Assembly: GCA_965219015.1 (NCBI GenBank)
Contig: CBDCNH010000011.1
Coordinates: forward strand, 62,001 to 126,000
Length of the DNA stretch: 64,000 nucleotides
Source: CBDCNH01 sp965219015
GTDB lineage: Bacteria; Pseudomonadota; Alphaproteobacteria; Rhodobacterales; Rhodobacteraceae
Direction of reading: 5' to 3'
The position numbers were made by a program, and so were the translations under genes. Positions 9,583-18,039 of the stretch are shown here, piece after piece (the first letter of the stretch is position 1; each line of letters begins with the position of its first letter). Below the pieces are notes generated by a model, which was given only the letters and a program-made list of their open reading frames with translations, did no database searches and was not told where the DNA came from.

Positions 9583-10875
9583 CTAGCGCTCCGGCAGCAG
9601 CCCCCTCGGGGCGAAGCGCAGGACGAGGAGGAGCACCACGCCCATCGTCAGGAGGCGCATGTAGGCGGTGGCGTCCATCAGGTGCGCCTTGAGGAAGCCG
9701 TCGGGCAGGGGGGCGGTCACGACCTGCATCACGATCTGCCCGACGGGCTCGACCTCGACCCAGAGGAACCAGACGAGGAAGCCGCCGAGGACGGCGCCCC
9801 AGTTGTTGCCCGAGCCGCCGACGATCACCATGACCCAGATCAGGAACGTGAAGCGCAGCGGCTGGTAGCTGCCGGGCGTGAGCTGGCCGTCGAGCGTGGT
9901 CATCATCGCGCCCGCGAGCCCGACGACGGCGGAGCCGAGCACGAACACCTGCAGGTGGCGCCGCGTCACGTCCTTGCCCATCGCTTCCGCGGCGGTCTCG
10001 TCGTCGCGGATCGCGCGCATCATCCGGCCCCAGGGCGAGCGGAGCGCGCGCTCGCAGAGCCAGATGAGGACGAGGAGCACGGCGAGGAAGAGCCCCGCCC
10101 AGCAGAGCTTCACCGCGAGCGAGGAGGCCGTCACCGCGTCGAGGCCGAGCTCGCCCGCGCGGTTGACGAAGCCCGAGGTGCCCTGCAGGTCGACCTCGTA
10201 GGGCACCGGGCGGGGGATGTTGCTCACGTTCTTCACGCCGCGGTCGAGCCAGTCCTCGTTCTTGACGACCGCGAGCACGATCTCGGCGATCCCGAGCGTG
10301 GCGATGGCGAGGTAGTCCGACCGGAGCCCGAGGGCGATCTTGCCGATCACCCAGGCGGCGCCGGCCGCGAAGAGCCCGCCGACCGGCCAGGCCAGGAGGA
10401 CCGGGAGCCCGAGCCCGCCGAGATAGCCCGTGGCCGCGGGGCTCACCGCCTCGATGGCGACGACGGCGGGGTCGAAGGCCGCGCGGTAGAGGAAGAACCC
10501 CGCCGCGAGCCAGAGCCCCACCGCAGGCAGGCGCCAGCGCGCCGGCACCCGGCGGTAGAGTGCCACGCCCCCCGCGATGGCGGCGAGCCCGATCCCGAGC
10601 GCGCCGAGCAACCGCCCGCCGCCCGCCGCCCAGGCCTCCGTCACGGGCGGCATCGACGTCACCACGGTCGCGAGGCCGCCGAGCGCCACGAAGCCCATGA
10701 TGCCGATGTTGAAGAGCCCCGCGTAGCCCCACTGGATGTTCACCCCGAGCGCCATGATCGCCGAGACGAGCCCCATGTTGACGATGGTGAGCGCCACGTT
10801 CCAGCTTTGCCACACGCCGACGCCGGCGATGAGGAGCGCCATCAGCGCGAAGAGGGCCCCGGCGCGCAGGCTCAC
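9583..10875 (-). CDS. livM: Branched-chain amino acid-type ABC transporter permease LivM
   Basis: A 430-residue permease with about ten membrane helices. Conserved LivM segments include MALGVNIQWGYAGLFNIG, LGLRSDYLAIATLGIAEI, the cytosolic coupling loop WGRMMRAIRDDETAAEAMGKD, and GGSGNNWGAVLGG. It is longer than many LivM proteins because of a central extension (about residues 85-150). GTG at 10875 overlaps the livH stop by four bases. It is the last gene of the importer operon. Substrate specificity is not readable from the permease. Confidence 0.93.
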   Translation of the reverse strand: MSLRAGALFALMALLIAGVGVWQSWNVALTIVNMGLVSAIMALGVNIQWGYAGLFNIGIMGFVALGGLATVVTSMPPVTEAWAAGGGRLLGALGIGLAAIAGGVALYRRVPARWRLPAVGLWLAAGFFLYRAAFDPAVVAIEAVSPAATGYLGGLGLPVLLAWPVGGLFAAGAAWVIGKIALGLRSDYLAIATLGIAEIVLAVVKNEDWLDRGVKNVSNIPRPVPYEVDLQGTSGFVNRAGELGLDAVTASSLAVKLCWAGLFLAVLLVLIWLCERALRSPWGRMMRAIRDDETAAEAMGKDVTRRHLQVFVLGSAVVGLAGAMMTTLDGQLTPGSYQPLRFTFLIWVMVIVGGSGNNWGAVLGGFLVWFLWVEVEPVGQIVMQVVTAPLPDGFLKAHLMDATAYMRLLTMGVVLLLVLRFAPRGLLPER

Positions 10876-11882
10876 GCCGAGCGCCCCCGGAAGAGGCCGG
10901 TGGGGCGGATCAGGAGGACGACGACGAGGATCGTGAAGCTCACGGCGAACTTGTAGTCCGTCGAGAGGAGCTGCGCGAGGCCCCGCGGCGCGAGGCTCTC
11001 GGGGAGCACGTAGCCCGCGACCTTCTTGAACGCGTAGGTCACGGTGACTTCGGAGAACGCGATGAGGAAGCCGCCCGCGATGGCGCCGAGGGGGCTGCCG
11101 AGCCCGCCGACGATGGCGGCCGCGAAGATCGGCAGCAGGAGCTGGAAGTAGGTGAAGGGCTTGAACGACTTGTCGAGCCCGTAGAGCACGCCCGCGACCG
11201 TGGCGAGTGCCGCGACGATGATCCAGGTCACGGCGACGACGCGCTCGGGGTCGATGCCCGACAGGAGCGCCAGATCCTCGTTGTCGGAATAGGCGCGCAT
11301 CGACTTGCCGGTGCGGGTGCGGCCGAGAAACCAGAAGAGCGCCGCCACCACGACCGCCGCGGTCACGACGGTGATGACCTGCGTGGAGCGGATCGCGAGG
11401 CCCTCGTCGAGCCCCGTCATGCGCTTGAACCCGCCCGCGGTGACGAGGAAGCGCGCGCCGTCCGCGAAGTTCTGCTCGTCGGTGCCGATGACGAAGCGCA
11501 CGAGCGCGTTCATCACGAAGGTGACGCCGAGCGAGGCGATGACGAAGATCACCGGCGCCGCCCGCTCCCGGCGGTAGAAGCGGTAGACCACGCGGTCGGT
11601 CGCGAGCACGAGCGCCGCCGTGACCGCGATGGCGATGGGGAGCGCCAGGAGCGCGGTCGGGAGCGGCCCGAGGTGCAGCCCCAGCGACTGGAACCACCAG
11701 GTGAAGAGGATCGTGACCATCGCGCCGAACGCCATCGTGTCGCCGTGCGCGAAGTTCGAGAACCGCAGGATGCCGTAGACGAGCGTGACCCCGAGCGCGC
11801 CGAGGGCGAGCTGCGCGCCGTAGGCGAGGCCCGGCACGACCACGTAGTTCGCGAGCGCCACGACGGCGTTGAGGAGGTCCAT
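10872..11882 (-). CDS. livH: Branched-chain amino acid-type ABC transporter permease LivH
   Basis: A 336-residue inner-membrane permease, the partner of LivM. Typical LivH motifs are ALGVTLVYGILRFSNFAHGD near residue 30, the coupling loop TRTGKSMRAYSDNEDLALLSGID, and AAIVGGLGSPLGAIAGG. The ATG at 11882 shares one base with the stop of the upstream small secreted-protein gene (TGATG), indicating coupled translation. Confidence 0.95.
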   Translation of the reverse strand: MDLLNAVVALANYVVVPGLAYGAQLALGALGVTLVYGILRFSNFAHGDTMAFGAMVTILFTWWFQSLGLHLGPLPTALLALPIAIAVTAALVLATDRVVYRFYRRERAAPVIFVIASLGVTFVMNALVRFVIGTDEQNFADGARFLVTAGGFKRMTGLDEGLAIRSTQVITVVTAAVVVAALFWFLGRTRTGKSMRAYSDNEDLALLSGIDPERVVAVTWIIVAALATVAGVLYGLDKSFKPFTYFQLLLPIFAAAIVGGLGSPLGAIAGGFLIAFSEVTVTYAFKKVAGYVLPESLAPRGLAQLLSTDYKFAVSFTILVVVLLIRPTGLFRGRSA

Positions 11883-12241
11883 CACGGGGCGCCTTCGGTG
11901 CAGGTGCCGCAGTATTGCCGCGGTGCGAGCGCGCCGTCGAGCACGCCGTGGCGGCTGCGGACCGCGGCGCCCCCGGCGGTGACGGTGGTGGCCTCGATGC
12001 CGCCCGAGGCGAGGTATTCCGCGAAGCTGATCGCGGCCTCGCCCTGCGCCGCGGCCACGCGCGTCTCGGCGCCGCCGCGGACCACGCTCGCGCGCTGCGT
12101 CGCGGGATCGACGCGGTAGCGCGCCTCGAGCCGCGTCGGGCCGCAGGCGCCGGTCGCGCTGCACTCCCGGTCGAAGCTGCAGGCGAGGTCGATCGCCCCG
12201 GCAGGCAGCGGCACGAGGAGGACGAGCACGAGCCGGATCAT
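11882..12241 (-). CDS. Small secreted hypothetical protein within the liv operon
   Basis: A 119-residue protein with an N-terminal signal peptide (RLVLVLLVPLPAGAIDLA) and several cysteines (about six, e.g. DLACSFDRECSATGACG and a C-terminal QYCGTCTEG), suggesting a disulfide-bonded periplasmic protein. It overlaps livF upstream (ATGA) and livH downstream, so it is an integral member of the operon. No family is recognised. A YCG motif is shared with the secreted proteins encoded upstream, which may mean distant relationship. Confidence 0.7.
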   Translation of the reverse strand: MIRLVLVLLVPLPAGAIDLACSFDRECSATGACGPTRLEARYRVDPATQRASVVRGGAETRVAAAQGEAAISFAEYLASGGIEATTVTAGGAAVRSRHGVLDGALAPRQYCGTCTEGAP

Positions 12242-12948
12242 CCGCCGAGGAAGCTCCGGCGCACCTCGGCGTCGGCGAGGAGGTCGGCGCCGGTGCCCTC
12301 GAAGCGGTTGCGGCCCTGCACGAGGACGTAGCCGCGGTCCGCGATCTCGAGCGCCTGGCGCGCGTTCTGCTCGACCATCAGCACCGAGATGCCGGTGCGT
12401 GCGACCTCGACGATGCGGTCGAAGAGCTCGTCCATGACGATGGGCGAGACGCCGGCGGTCGGCTCGTCGAGCATCAGGAGCTTCGGCTCGGTCATCAGCG
12501 CGCGCCCGACCGCGACCTGCTGGCGCTGGCCGCCCGAGAGCTCGCCCGCGGGCTGGCGGCGCTTCTCGCGCAGGACCGGGAAGAGGTCGTAGACCTGCGC
12601 CATCGTGGCGCGGATGTCGTCGCGGCGCAGGAACGCGCCCATCTCGAGGTTCTCCTCGACGGTCATGGTGGCGAAGATGTTCTGCGTCTGCGGCACGAAG
12701 GCCATCCCCGCCGCGACGCGGGCCTGCGGCGAGAGCGCGGTGATGTCCGCGCCGTCGAGCGTGACCCGGCCGCCCCTGAGCGGCAGCATCCCGAACACCG
12801 CCTTCATCGCGGTGGACTTGCCCGCCCCGTTCGGCCCCACGATGACCGCGATGCGGCCGCGGTCCACCGCGATGGTGCACTCGTGCAGGATGTCCGCCCG
12901 CCCGTAGCCCCCGGTCATCGCCTCGCCGGCGAGGAAAGGCGCGGTCAA
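12238..12948 (-). CDS. livF: Branched-chain amino acid-type ABC transporter ATP-binding protein LivF
   Basis: A 236-residue ATPase with Walker A VGPNGAGKST (about residues 37-46), Q-loop in FVPQTQNIFATMTVEENLEM, signature LSGGQRQQV and Walker B LLMLDEPTAGVSP, followed by MVEQNARQAL typical of LivF. The frame begins with TTG at 12948, overlapping the upstream stop; an internal ATG ten codons later is an alternative start. It is separated from livG by three unrelated secreted-protein genes, which is unusual. Confidence 0.95.
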   Translation of the reverse strand: MTAPFLAGEAMTGGYGRADILHECTIAVDRGRIAVIVGPNGAGKSTAMKAVFGMLPLRGGRVTLDGADITALSPQARVAAGMAFVPQTQNIFATMTVEENLEMGAFLRRDDIRATMAQVYDLFPVLREKRRQPAGELSGGQRQQVAVGRALMTEPKLLMLDEPTAGVSPIVMDELFDRIVEVARTGISVLMVEQNARQALEIADRGYVLVQGRNRFEGTGADLLADAEVRRSFLGG

Positions 12949-13532
12949 CCGACGTCCCCGGCGAGCGTCAGCCGCGTGTCGCGCACGAACGCCTCGTGCG
13001 GCGCGCGGTGGCAGGGCACGGAGTCCTCGGCCCGTTCGGAACGGGCGATCCGGGCCGTCCGGTGGCGCCCGATCGCCACCGTGGTCGCGGTCACGCGGGC
13101 CTCGTCGTCGCGGAGCGTGTCGCAGACGATCGTTCCGGCCGGCAGGCCCGAGACCGTCCCGGCGGTGAGGCTCACGACCGGCACGAGGCCGGGCTCAACC
13201 TTCAGGGCTTCCACGGCGCGCTCGATGACGACCTGCCGCAGGTGCTCGACGTCGGCGGCGCCTGCGTCGTCGGCGAGGAAGCCCCCGAAGGTGCGGCGTC
13301 CGTGCCGGACGGTGCGCCGCCCGTGCGCCGAGGCGCAGTACGCGACCTCGGCGGTGCTGCGGCGGCGGGACCCGGCCGCGGCGGGCCGATCGAAGGCCGA
13401 GGCGCCGTCGGCGTGGAGCCGCACCGCGCGCCCGTCGGCGAGGCCCGTGCCCAGGGTCTCCGCCGCCGGCGCGGCGGCCGCGAAGGCGACCGGACCCGTG
13501 GCGATGGCAGTGGCGGCGGCGGCGCGGGTCAT
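12945..13532 (-). CDS. Secreted hypothetical protein, liv-operon paralogue 3
   Basis: A 195-residue protein with an alanine-rich signal-like N-terminus (AAAATAIATGPVAFAAAAPA). The mature part contains VAYCASA, RTFGGFLADD, VPVVSLTAGTVSGLPA and the C-terminal HEAFVRDTRLTLAGD. These line up with CGIPA, RTIGGFIAE, VPVLSTSDDTVSGFRA and HADFVNDTRLTLEQD of the protein encoded at 13960-14568, so it is a diverged tandem paralogue. The start overlaps the preceding stop and its stop overlaps the livF start. Function unknown, presumably periplasmic. Confidence 0.65.
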   Translation of the reverse strand: MTRAAAATAIATGPVAFAAAAPAAETLGTGLADGRAVRLHADGASAFDRPAAAGSRRRSTAEVAYCASAHGRRTVRHGRRTFGGFLADDAGAADVEHLRQVVIERAVEALKVEPGLVPVVSLTAGTVSGLPAGTIVCDTLRDDEARVTATTVAIGRHRTARIARSERAEDSVPCHRAPHEAFVRDTRLTLAGDVG

Positions 13533-13963
13533 TCCGCGTCGGCCCCGAGCGTACCTTCGCGGTGGGCTTCGGTCAGCGCCCGGCCGGCCGTCGTCGCGAC
13601 GCGCTCGACGGTCGCGCGTGCCGCGACGACGCGTGTGCTCGCGCGGGCGAAGGGCGGCCCGTCGTGGTCGGCCTCGCAGGAGATCATCGTCTGGCCCGCG
13701 TGGCCGCCAACCGTCGCGCGGGCGGCGGCGAGGACCGGCACCGTCTCGGGGCCGGTCCCGGCGAGGCGCCTGCCGTCGGCGCTGCCCGCGGCGTCGACGA
13801 GGATCGCGTCCCGGACGCGCGCGCCGTGCCTGGACCGGCGCGCGCTCCGCTCCGACCGCTCCGGCCCGTCGAGGAGCGAGCCGCAGTACGTGACCTCCGG
13901 CGTGACCGCGAGGCAGGGGCCGTCGAGCGCGAAGAGGGCCGAGGCGGCGGCGCGCAGGGTCAC
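13529..13963 (-). CDS. Secreted-type hypothetical protein, liv-operon paralogue 2 (short)
   Basis: A 144-residue protein starting with GTG in the stop of the preceding gene. It keeps parts of the same pattern (VTYCGSLLDG, PETVPVLAAARATVGG, ALTEAHREG) but lacks the internal FGGF/IGGF block, and its signal sequence is weak. It looks like a shortened middle copy of the tandem family. It is retained with tight overlaps on both sides, which argues that it is still translated. Function unknown. Confidence 0.55.
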   Translation of the reverse strand: MTLRAAASALFALDGPCLAVTPEVTYCGSLLDGPERSERSARRSRHGARVRDAILVDAAGSADGRRLAGTGPETVPVLAAARATVGGHAGQTMISCEADHDGPPFARASTRVVAARATVERVATTAGRALTEAHREGTLGADAE

Positions 13964-14568
13964 TCGGGATCCTGCTCCAGCGTCAGCCGCGTGTCGTTCA
14001 CGAAATCCGCATGCGCGGCCCGGTGCGCTTCGGTGTAGTCGGTGCCGATCTCCCAGGTCACGACCTGCACGAGATCGTGGACGCCGACGACGATGGAATT
14101 GGCATAGACCAGCGACACGCCCTCTATCTTGGCGCCGTAGACCATCGTGGTCGCGCGGAAGCCGCTGACGGTGTCGTCGCTCGTGCTGAGCACCGGGACC
14201 ATCTCGGGTGCCGTACCGGCGAGCGCACCCACCTGCGCGAGGATGCCCTTGCTCATCACGGCGAAGCTCATCCCGTCCGCGCTCCCGATGCGCTCGGCGA
14301 TGAAGCCGCCGATGGTGCGGTCGTCGTGGCGGTAGAGGATGCTGAACACGCCCTGCTTCGGCACCGGCTTCCATTCGGCGGGGATGCCGCAGAACTCCAC
14401 GCTGCCGCTGACCGGCAGGCACGCGCCGGTCGGCCCCGGCTCGGCGTAGCGCCAGGTGCGGTCCTCGAGGATCTCGATCCGGCGGCCCTCGATGGCCGAG
14501 GTGCCGACGACGGTTTGCGCCAGGGCAGGACAGGGAAGAAGGGCGAGCGCGAGGAGGATGGATTTCAT
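13960..14568 (-). CDS. Secreted hypothetical protein, liv-operon paralogue 1
   Basis: A 202-residue protein with a clear signal peptide (SILLALALLPCPALAQ). Recognisable blocks are EGRRIEILEDRTWRYAEPG near residue 30, FCGIPAEWKPVP, YRHDDRTIGGFIAERIG, VPVLSTSDDTVSGFRA and FVNDTRLTLEQD at the end. No catalytic motif is seen. It is the best-preserved member of three consecutive related genes between livG and livF. ATG 14568 is chosen because it begins the signal peptide. A periplasmic accessory role for the importer is conceivable but unsupported. Confidence 0.75.
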   Translation of the reverse strand: MKSILLALALLPCPALAQTVVGTSAIEGRRIEILEDRTWRYAEPGPTGACLPVSGSVEFCGIPAEWKPVPKQGVFSILYRHDDRTIGGFIAERIGSADGMSFAVMSKGILAQVGALAGTAPEMVPVLSTSDDTVSGFRATTMVYGAKIEGVSLVYANSIVVGVHDLVQVVTWEIGTDYTEAHRAAHADFVNDTRLTLEQDPE

Positions 14569-14603
14569 GCGGGCGTGTGCCTCATTGGGAAGAGATCGGC
14601 GCA

Positions 14604-14750
14604 TCATGACGCGGCTTTGGTGAACGTCGGCTGAACCTGCACGGGGACGGCCGCATGGCCGGCGGTCCCGGCGCCGGTGGCGTCCTGCCCCTTCGTCCAA
14701 GTTGCGGCCGCCAGCGTCGCGTCGGTGCCAGCGTCGGTGATCTCGTCCAT
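14604..14750 (-). CDS. Possible 48-residue small protein
   Basis: ATG 14750 opens a short frame between livG and the first secreted protein, in the same direction, with a GAGGG element about 11 bases upstream. The product is rich in Ala, Thr and Gly (TDATLAAATWTKGQDATGAG) and has no recognised domain. Its composition is less arginine-rich than shadow frames nearby, but this is weak evidence. Confidence 0.25.
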   Translation of the reverse strand: MDEITDAGTDATLAAATWTKGQDATGAGTAGHAAVPVQVQPTFTKAAS

Positions 14751-14844
14751 GCGGGTTGTTTGCCCTCGCCGGCAACATCCGCCTCGTCGCCCGCGCCGAC
14801 CGGCGCTTGATCCGGTGCGGAACCCGCCACCCGCACCGCGCCCC

Positions 14845-15615
14845 TCATGCCGCGCCCCGCTTGCGGGTGCCGAGATAGGCCTCGATCACCGCCTCGTTCT
14901 CCATGATGTGGTCCGCCGGGCCCTCGGCGAGGACGCGGCCCTCGGCCATCACGATCACCGGGTCGCAGAGCCGGCCGATGAAGTCCATGTCGTGCTCGAT
15001 GACGCAGAACGTGTAGCCGCGCTCGCGGTTGAGCCGCTGGATCGCGTCGCCGATGGTGTTGAGGAGCGTCCGGTTCACCCCCGCGCCGACCTCGTCGAGG
15101 AACACGATGCGGGCGTCCACCATCATCGTGCGGCCGAGCTCGAGGAGCTTCTTCTGGCCGCCCGAGAGGTTGCCCGCCTTCTCGTCGGCAAGATGCGCGA
15201 TGGTCAGGAACTCGAGCACGCCGTCGGCCTTGTCGGCGAGCGCGCGCTCCTCCGCGGCGATGCGGCGGCGCCCGAACCAGGTCTGCCAGAGCGCCTCGCC
15301 GGACTGGCCGGCGGGCACCATCATCAGGTTCTCGCGCACCGTCATGGAGGCGAACTCGCGCGCGATCTGGAACGTCCGCAGGAGCCCCTTGCCGAAGAGC
15401 GCGTGCGGCGCGAGGCCGGTCACGTCCTCGCCCGCCATCCGCACCCGGCCCGAGGTCGGCGGGAGCACGCCCGCCACGACGTTGAAGAGCGTGCTCTTGC
15501 CCGCGCCGTTCGGGCCGATGAGGCCGGTGATCGTGCCCTCGCGGACCGCAAGGCTCACGCCGTCCACGGCGCGGAAACCGCCGAAGTGGCGGTGCAGATC
15601 CTCGACCTCGATCAT
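14845..15615 (-). CDS. livG: Branched-chain amino acid-type ABC transporter ATP-binding protein LivG
   Basis: A 256-residue ATPase: Walker A IGPNGAGKSTLFN near residue 34, LLRTFQIAREFASMTVRENLM, signature LSGGQKKLLELGR, Walker B IVFLDEVGAGVN and FCVIEHDMDFI, all LivG-like. In Walker B the usual 'EP' is 'EV'; the catalytic Glu is present. The start lies 19 bases after livK. It supplies one of the two motor subunits of the importer. Confidence 0.94.
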   Translation of the reverse strand: MIEVEDLHRHFGGFRAVDGVSLAVREGTITGLIGPNGAGKSTLFNVVAGVLPPTSGRVRMAGEDVTGLAPHALFGKGLLRTFQIAREFASMTVRENLMMVPAGQSGEALWQTWFGRRRIAAEERALADKADGVLEFLTIAHLADEKAGNLSGGQKKLLELGRTMMVDARIVFLDEVGAGVNRTLLNTIGDAIQRLNRERGYTFCVIEHDMDFIGRLCDPVIVMAEGRVLAEGPADHIMENEAVIEAYLGTRKRGAA

Positions 15616-15634
15616 GGCGCGGGGCGGTGCGGGG

Positions 15635-16816
15635 TCAGCGGTACTTCACCGTCTCGATCTTGCCGTCCTTCACCTCGATCTCGCGGTAGTTGCCGGCACT
15701 CTCGCCCTCGCCGATGAGCTCGACCGCGGTGGCGCCCACGTAGTCCACGTCGCCGCCATCGGCGAGGATCTTCAGGCCCTTGGCGAGCTCGCCCGGATAG
15801 ATCTTCTCGCCGGGCGCGTTGGCGACCTCCATCACCTTGCTCTCGAACGCCGAGCTGTCGGACGATTTCGCGGCCTGCATCGCGAGCAGGATGAGCGCCG
15901 CCGCGTCGTAGCTCTCGGGCGCATAGGCCGTCGTGCCGTCGTAGCCCGCGGCCTTGGCCATCCCGTTGAACGTGTCGGTGCCCGGGCTGTCGGTGCCCGG
16001 CACCTGTCCGAACGAGCCGTCGAGGGGGGCGCCGATGTTCTTCACGATGCTGTCGCCGACCATGCCGCCCGGCAGCACGAACGTGTCGAAGGCGCCGGTG
16101 TCGAGCGCGGCCTGGATGATGCCCTTGCCGCCCTGGTCGATGTAGCCCGCGACGACGAGCGCGTCGCCGCCCGCGGAGGCGAGCGCGCCCACCTCGGCGG
16201 AATAGTCCGCCTTGCCGTCCTCGTGCGCGGCCGAGATCGTCACCGTGCCGCCGGCCGCCTCGAACTCGGTCTTGAAGGCGTCGGCGAGGCCCTTGCCGTA
16301 GTCGTTGTTGGTGTAGGTGAGCGCCACCGTCTGGATGTCGTGCTCCATGATGACGTCGGTCATCACCTTGCCCTCGCGCGCGTCCGACGGCGCGGTGCGG
16401 AAGAAGAGGCCGTTGTCCGCCATCGTCGAGAACGCGGGCGAGGTGGCCGAGGGCGAGATCATCACGATCCCGTTCGGCATCGCCACCTGCGTGAGGATCG
16501 CGCCCGTGACGCCCGAGCAGTCCGCGCCGACGATGGCCTTCACCTTTTCGGCGGTGACGAGCCGCTCGGCCGCGGTCACGGCGGCGGCGCTGTCGACGCA
16601 GGTGCTGTCGGCGCGCACGGGCGTCACGGTCGAGCCGTCGAGGAAGGCGCCCGAGTCCGAGACCTCCTTCATCGCCAGCTCGGCCGACGTGCCCATGTTC
16701 GGCGTGATCGACTCCAAGGGCCCGGTGAAGCCGAAGATCACGCCGATCTTGACGTCCTCCGCCCCCGCCGCCCCCGCCGCACAGACCGCGACGCTCGCCA
16801 GCATTAGTTTCCGCAT
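15635..16816 (-). CDS. livK: Periplasmic substrate-binding protein of a liv-type ABC transporter
   Basis: A 393-residue type I periplasmic binding protein (Peripla_BP_6). A signal peptide ends at CAAGAAGAED; the mature protein begins VKIGVIFGFTGPLES. Later blocks include AEKVKAIVGADCSGVTGAIL and YTNNDYGKGLADAFKTEFEAAG. Ligand specificity is unknown: such proteins bind amino acids, urea, amides or betaine-like solutes. It is the first gene of the importer operon; the regulator gene ends 95 bp upstream. Confidence 0.9.
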   Translation of the reverse strand: MRKLMLASVAVCAAGAAGAEDVKIGVIFGFTGPLESITPNMGTSAELAMKEVSDSGAFLDGSTVTPVRADSTCVDSAAAVTAAERLVTAEKVKAIVGADCSGVTGAILTQVAMPNGIVMISPSATSPAFSTMADNGLFFRTAPSDAREGKVMTDVIMEHDIQTVALTYTNNDYGKGLADAFKTEFEAAGGTVTISAAHEDGKADYSAEVGALASAGGDALVVAGYIDQGGKGIIQAALDTGAFDTFVLPGGMVGDSIVKNIGAPLDGSFGQVPGTDSPGTDTFNGMAKAAGYDGTTAYAPESYDAAALILLAMQAAKSSDSSAFESKVMEVANAPGEKIYPGELAKGLKILADGGDVDYVGATAVELIGEGESAGNYREIEVKDGKIETVKYR

Positions 16817-16911
16817 CCCGATGTCTCCCCGTTCGGATTTCGGGCGAGACTAGTGGGGTGCGACCTCAAAAGCAAAGATGTTCCGAGGTGCCGCGTTTCG
16901 CCCGCCGCGGG

Positions 16912-17922
16912 TCAGATCGAGAGCCGCGAGGCGTGCGAGCCGCGCTCGCGGTAGGGCGTCGTGCCGTAATGCGCGCGGTAGCACTTCGAGAAGTGCGACG
17001 GGCTCGCGAAGCCGCAGGCAAGGGCCACGTTGATGACGCTCATGTCGGTCTGCATCAGGAGGTTGCGCGCCTTCTGCAGGCGCAGGTCCATGTAGTAGCG
17101 CTTCGGGCTGCGGCCGAGGTAGCGCCGGAAGAGCCGCTCGAGCTGGCGCGTCGAGAGGCCCGCGTCGAGGGCGAGGATCGTGGGCGAGATGGGGTCCTCG
17201 ATGTTGCTCTCCATCGTCGCGATGACGCCGGCGAGCTTCGGGTGCCGCACGCCGATCCGCGTCGGGATCGAGAGCCGCTGGGTGTCCTGGTCGGTGCGGA
17301 TCGAGGCGTAGATGAGCTGGTCGGCGACGGTGGTGGCGAGGCTCTCGCCGTGGTCGTCGGCGATGATCTGCAGCATCAGGTCGATCGAGGCGGTGCCGCC
17401 CGCCGTCGTCATCCGGTTGCCGTCGACCACGAACACCGACTTCGTGAGGGTGACGTCCTCGAAGTCCTCGAGGAAGCTGTCCTGGTTCTCCCAGTGGATC
17501 GTCGCGCGGCGGCCGTCGAGGAGGCCCGCGCGCGCGAGCGTCCAGGCCCCGGTGCAGAGCCCCGCGATCGCCACGCCCCGGCGGGCCTCGCGGCGGAGCC
17601 AGTTGAGCACGCCGCGCGTCGTCGTCTCCTGCACGTCGATGCCGCCGCAGACCATCACCGTGTCGTCGCGGCCCACGGCGTCGAGCCCCATGTCGAGCCG
17701 GAACGCGGCCCCGGCCGAGCAGCGGACCGCGACGCCGCCCTCGCCGGCGAGCGCCCAGGCGTAGGCGGGCCGGTCGAGGAGGCGGTTGGCGATGCGTAAG
17801 GGCTCGATGGCGCCGGCGAAGGACAGGAGCGTGAAGCGGTCGAGGAGCAGGAACACGAAGCGCCGCGTCCGGGCGGCCGGGGCAGGGGCCTCCACCATCG
17901 TCGCCGCGATCCGCTGGTCCAT
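16912..17922 (-). CDS. GlxA-family (GATase1-like + AraC) transcriptional regulator
   Basis: A 336-residue regulator. The N-terminal DJ-1/PfpI-like domain contains FVFLLLDRFTLLSFAGAIEP and the nucleophile-elbow-like IAGLCTGAWTLARAG. The C-terminal AraC domain has two helix-turn-helix units with LSTRQLERLFRRYLGRSPKRYY and NVALACGFASPSHFSKCYRAHYG. Relatives such as GbdR and CdhR control betaine and carnitine catabolism. Its neighbours (a liv-type importer and, further on, a dimethylglycine-dehydrogenase-like gene) fit such a role, but that is inference. ATG 17922 is preceded by GGAGG and is preferred to TTG 17973. Confidence 0.88.
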   Translation of the reverse strand: MDQRIAATMVEAPAPAARTRRFVFLLLDRFTLLSFAGAIEPLRIANRLLDRPAYAWALAGEGGVAVRCSAGAAFRLDMGLDAVGRDDTVMVCGGIDVQETTTRGVLNWLRREARRGVAIAGLCTGAWTLARAGLLDGRRATIHWENQDSFLEDFEDVTLTKSVFVVDGNRMTTAGGTASIDLMLQIIADDHGESLATTVADQLIYASIRTDQDTQRLSIPTRIGVRHPKLAGVIATMESNIEDPISPTILALDAGLSTRQLERLFRRYLGRSPKRYYMDLRLQKARNLLMQTDMSVINVALACGFASPSHFSKCYRAHYGTTPYRERGSHASRLSI

Positions 17923-18039
17923 CCGCCCGGCCTCCGAAAGCCGCAGCGAAACAGGTTTGCCGGGCGCCTTCAAGCGGCCCTGCTAGGCAACCCGGACCCG
18001 CTGCGCTATAGCGCCGCCACGGAACCGGAGGGATGCGAG

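Noticed and set aside
9385..10956. 523-codon plus-strand frame across livM
   Set aside because: Antisense shadow of a clear permease gene; composition dominated by Asp, Glu, Arg and His with no recognisable fold.
14582..14848. 88-codon minus frame overlapping the livG stop
   Set aside because: Composition is shadow-like; a shorter frame at 14604-14750 is somewhat more plausible and is listed at low confidence.
17923..17973. Upstream TTG start for the GlxA-type regulator
   Set aside because: The ATG at 17922 has a good GGAGG ribosome site and starts the protein normally; the TTG extension has none.
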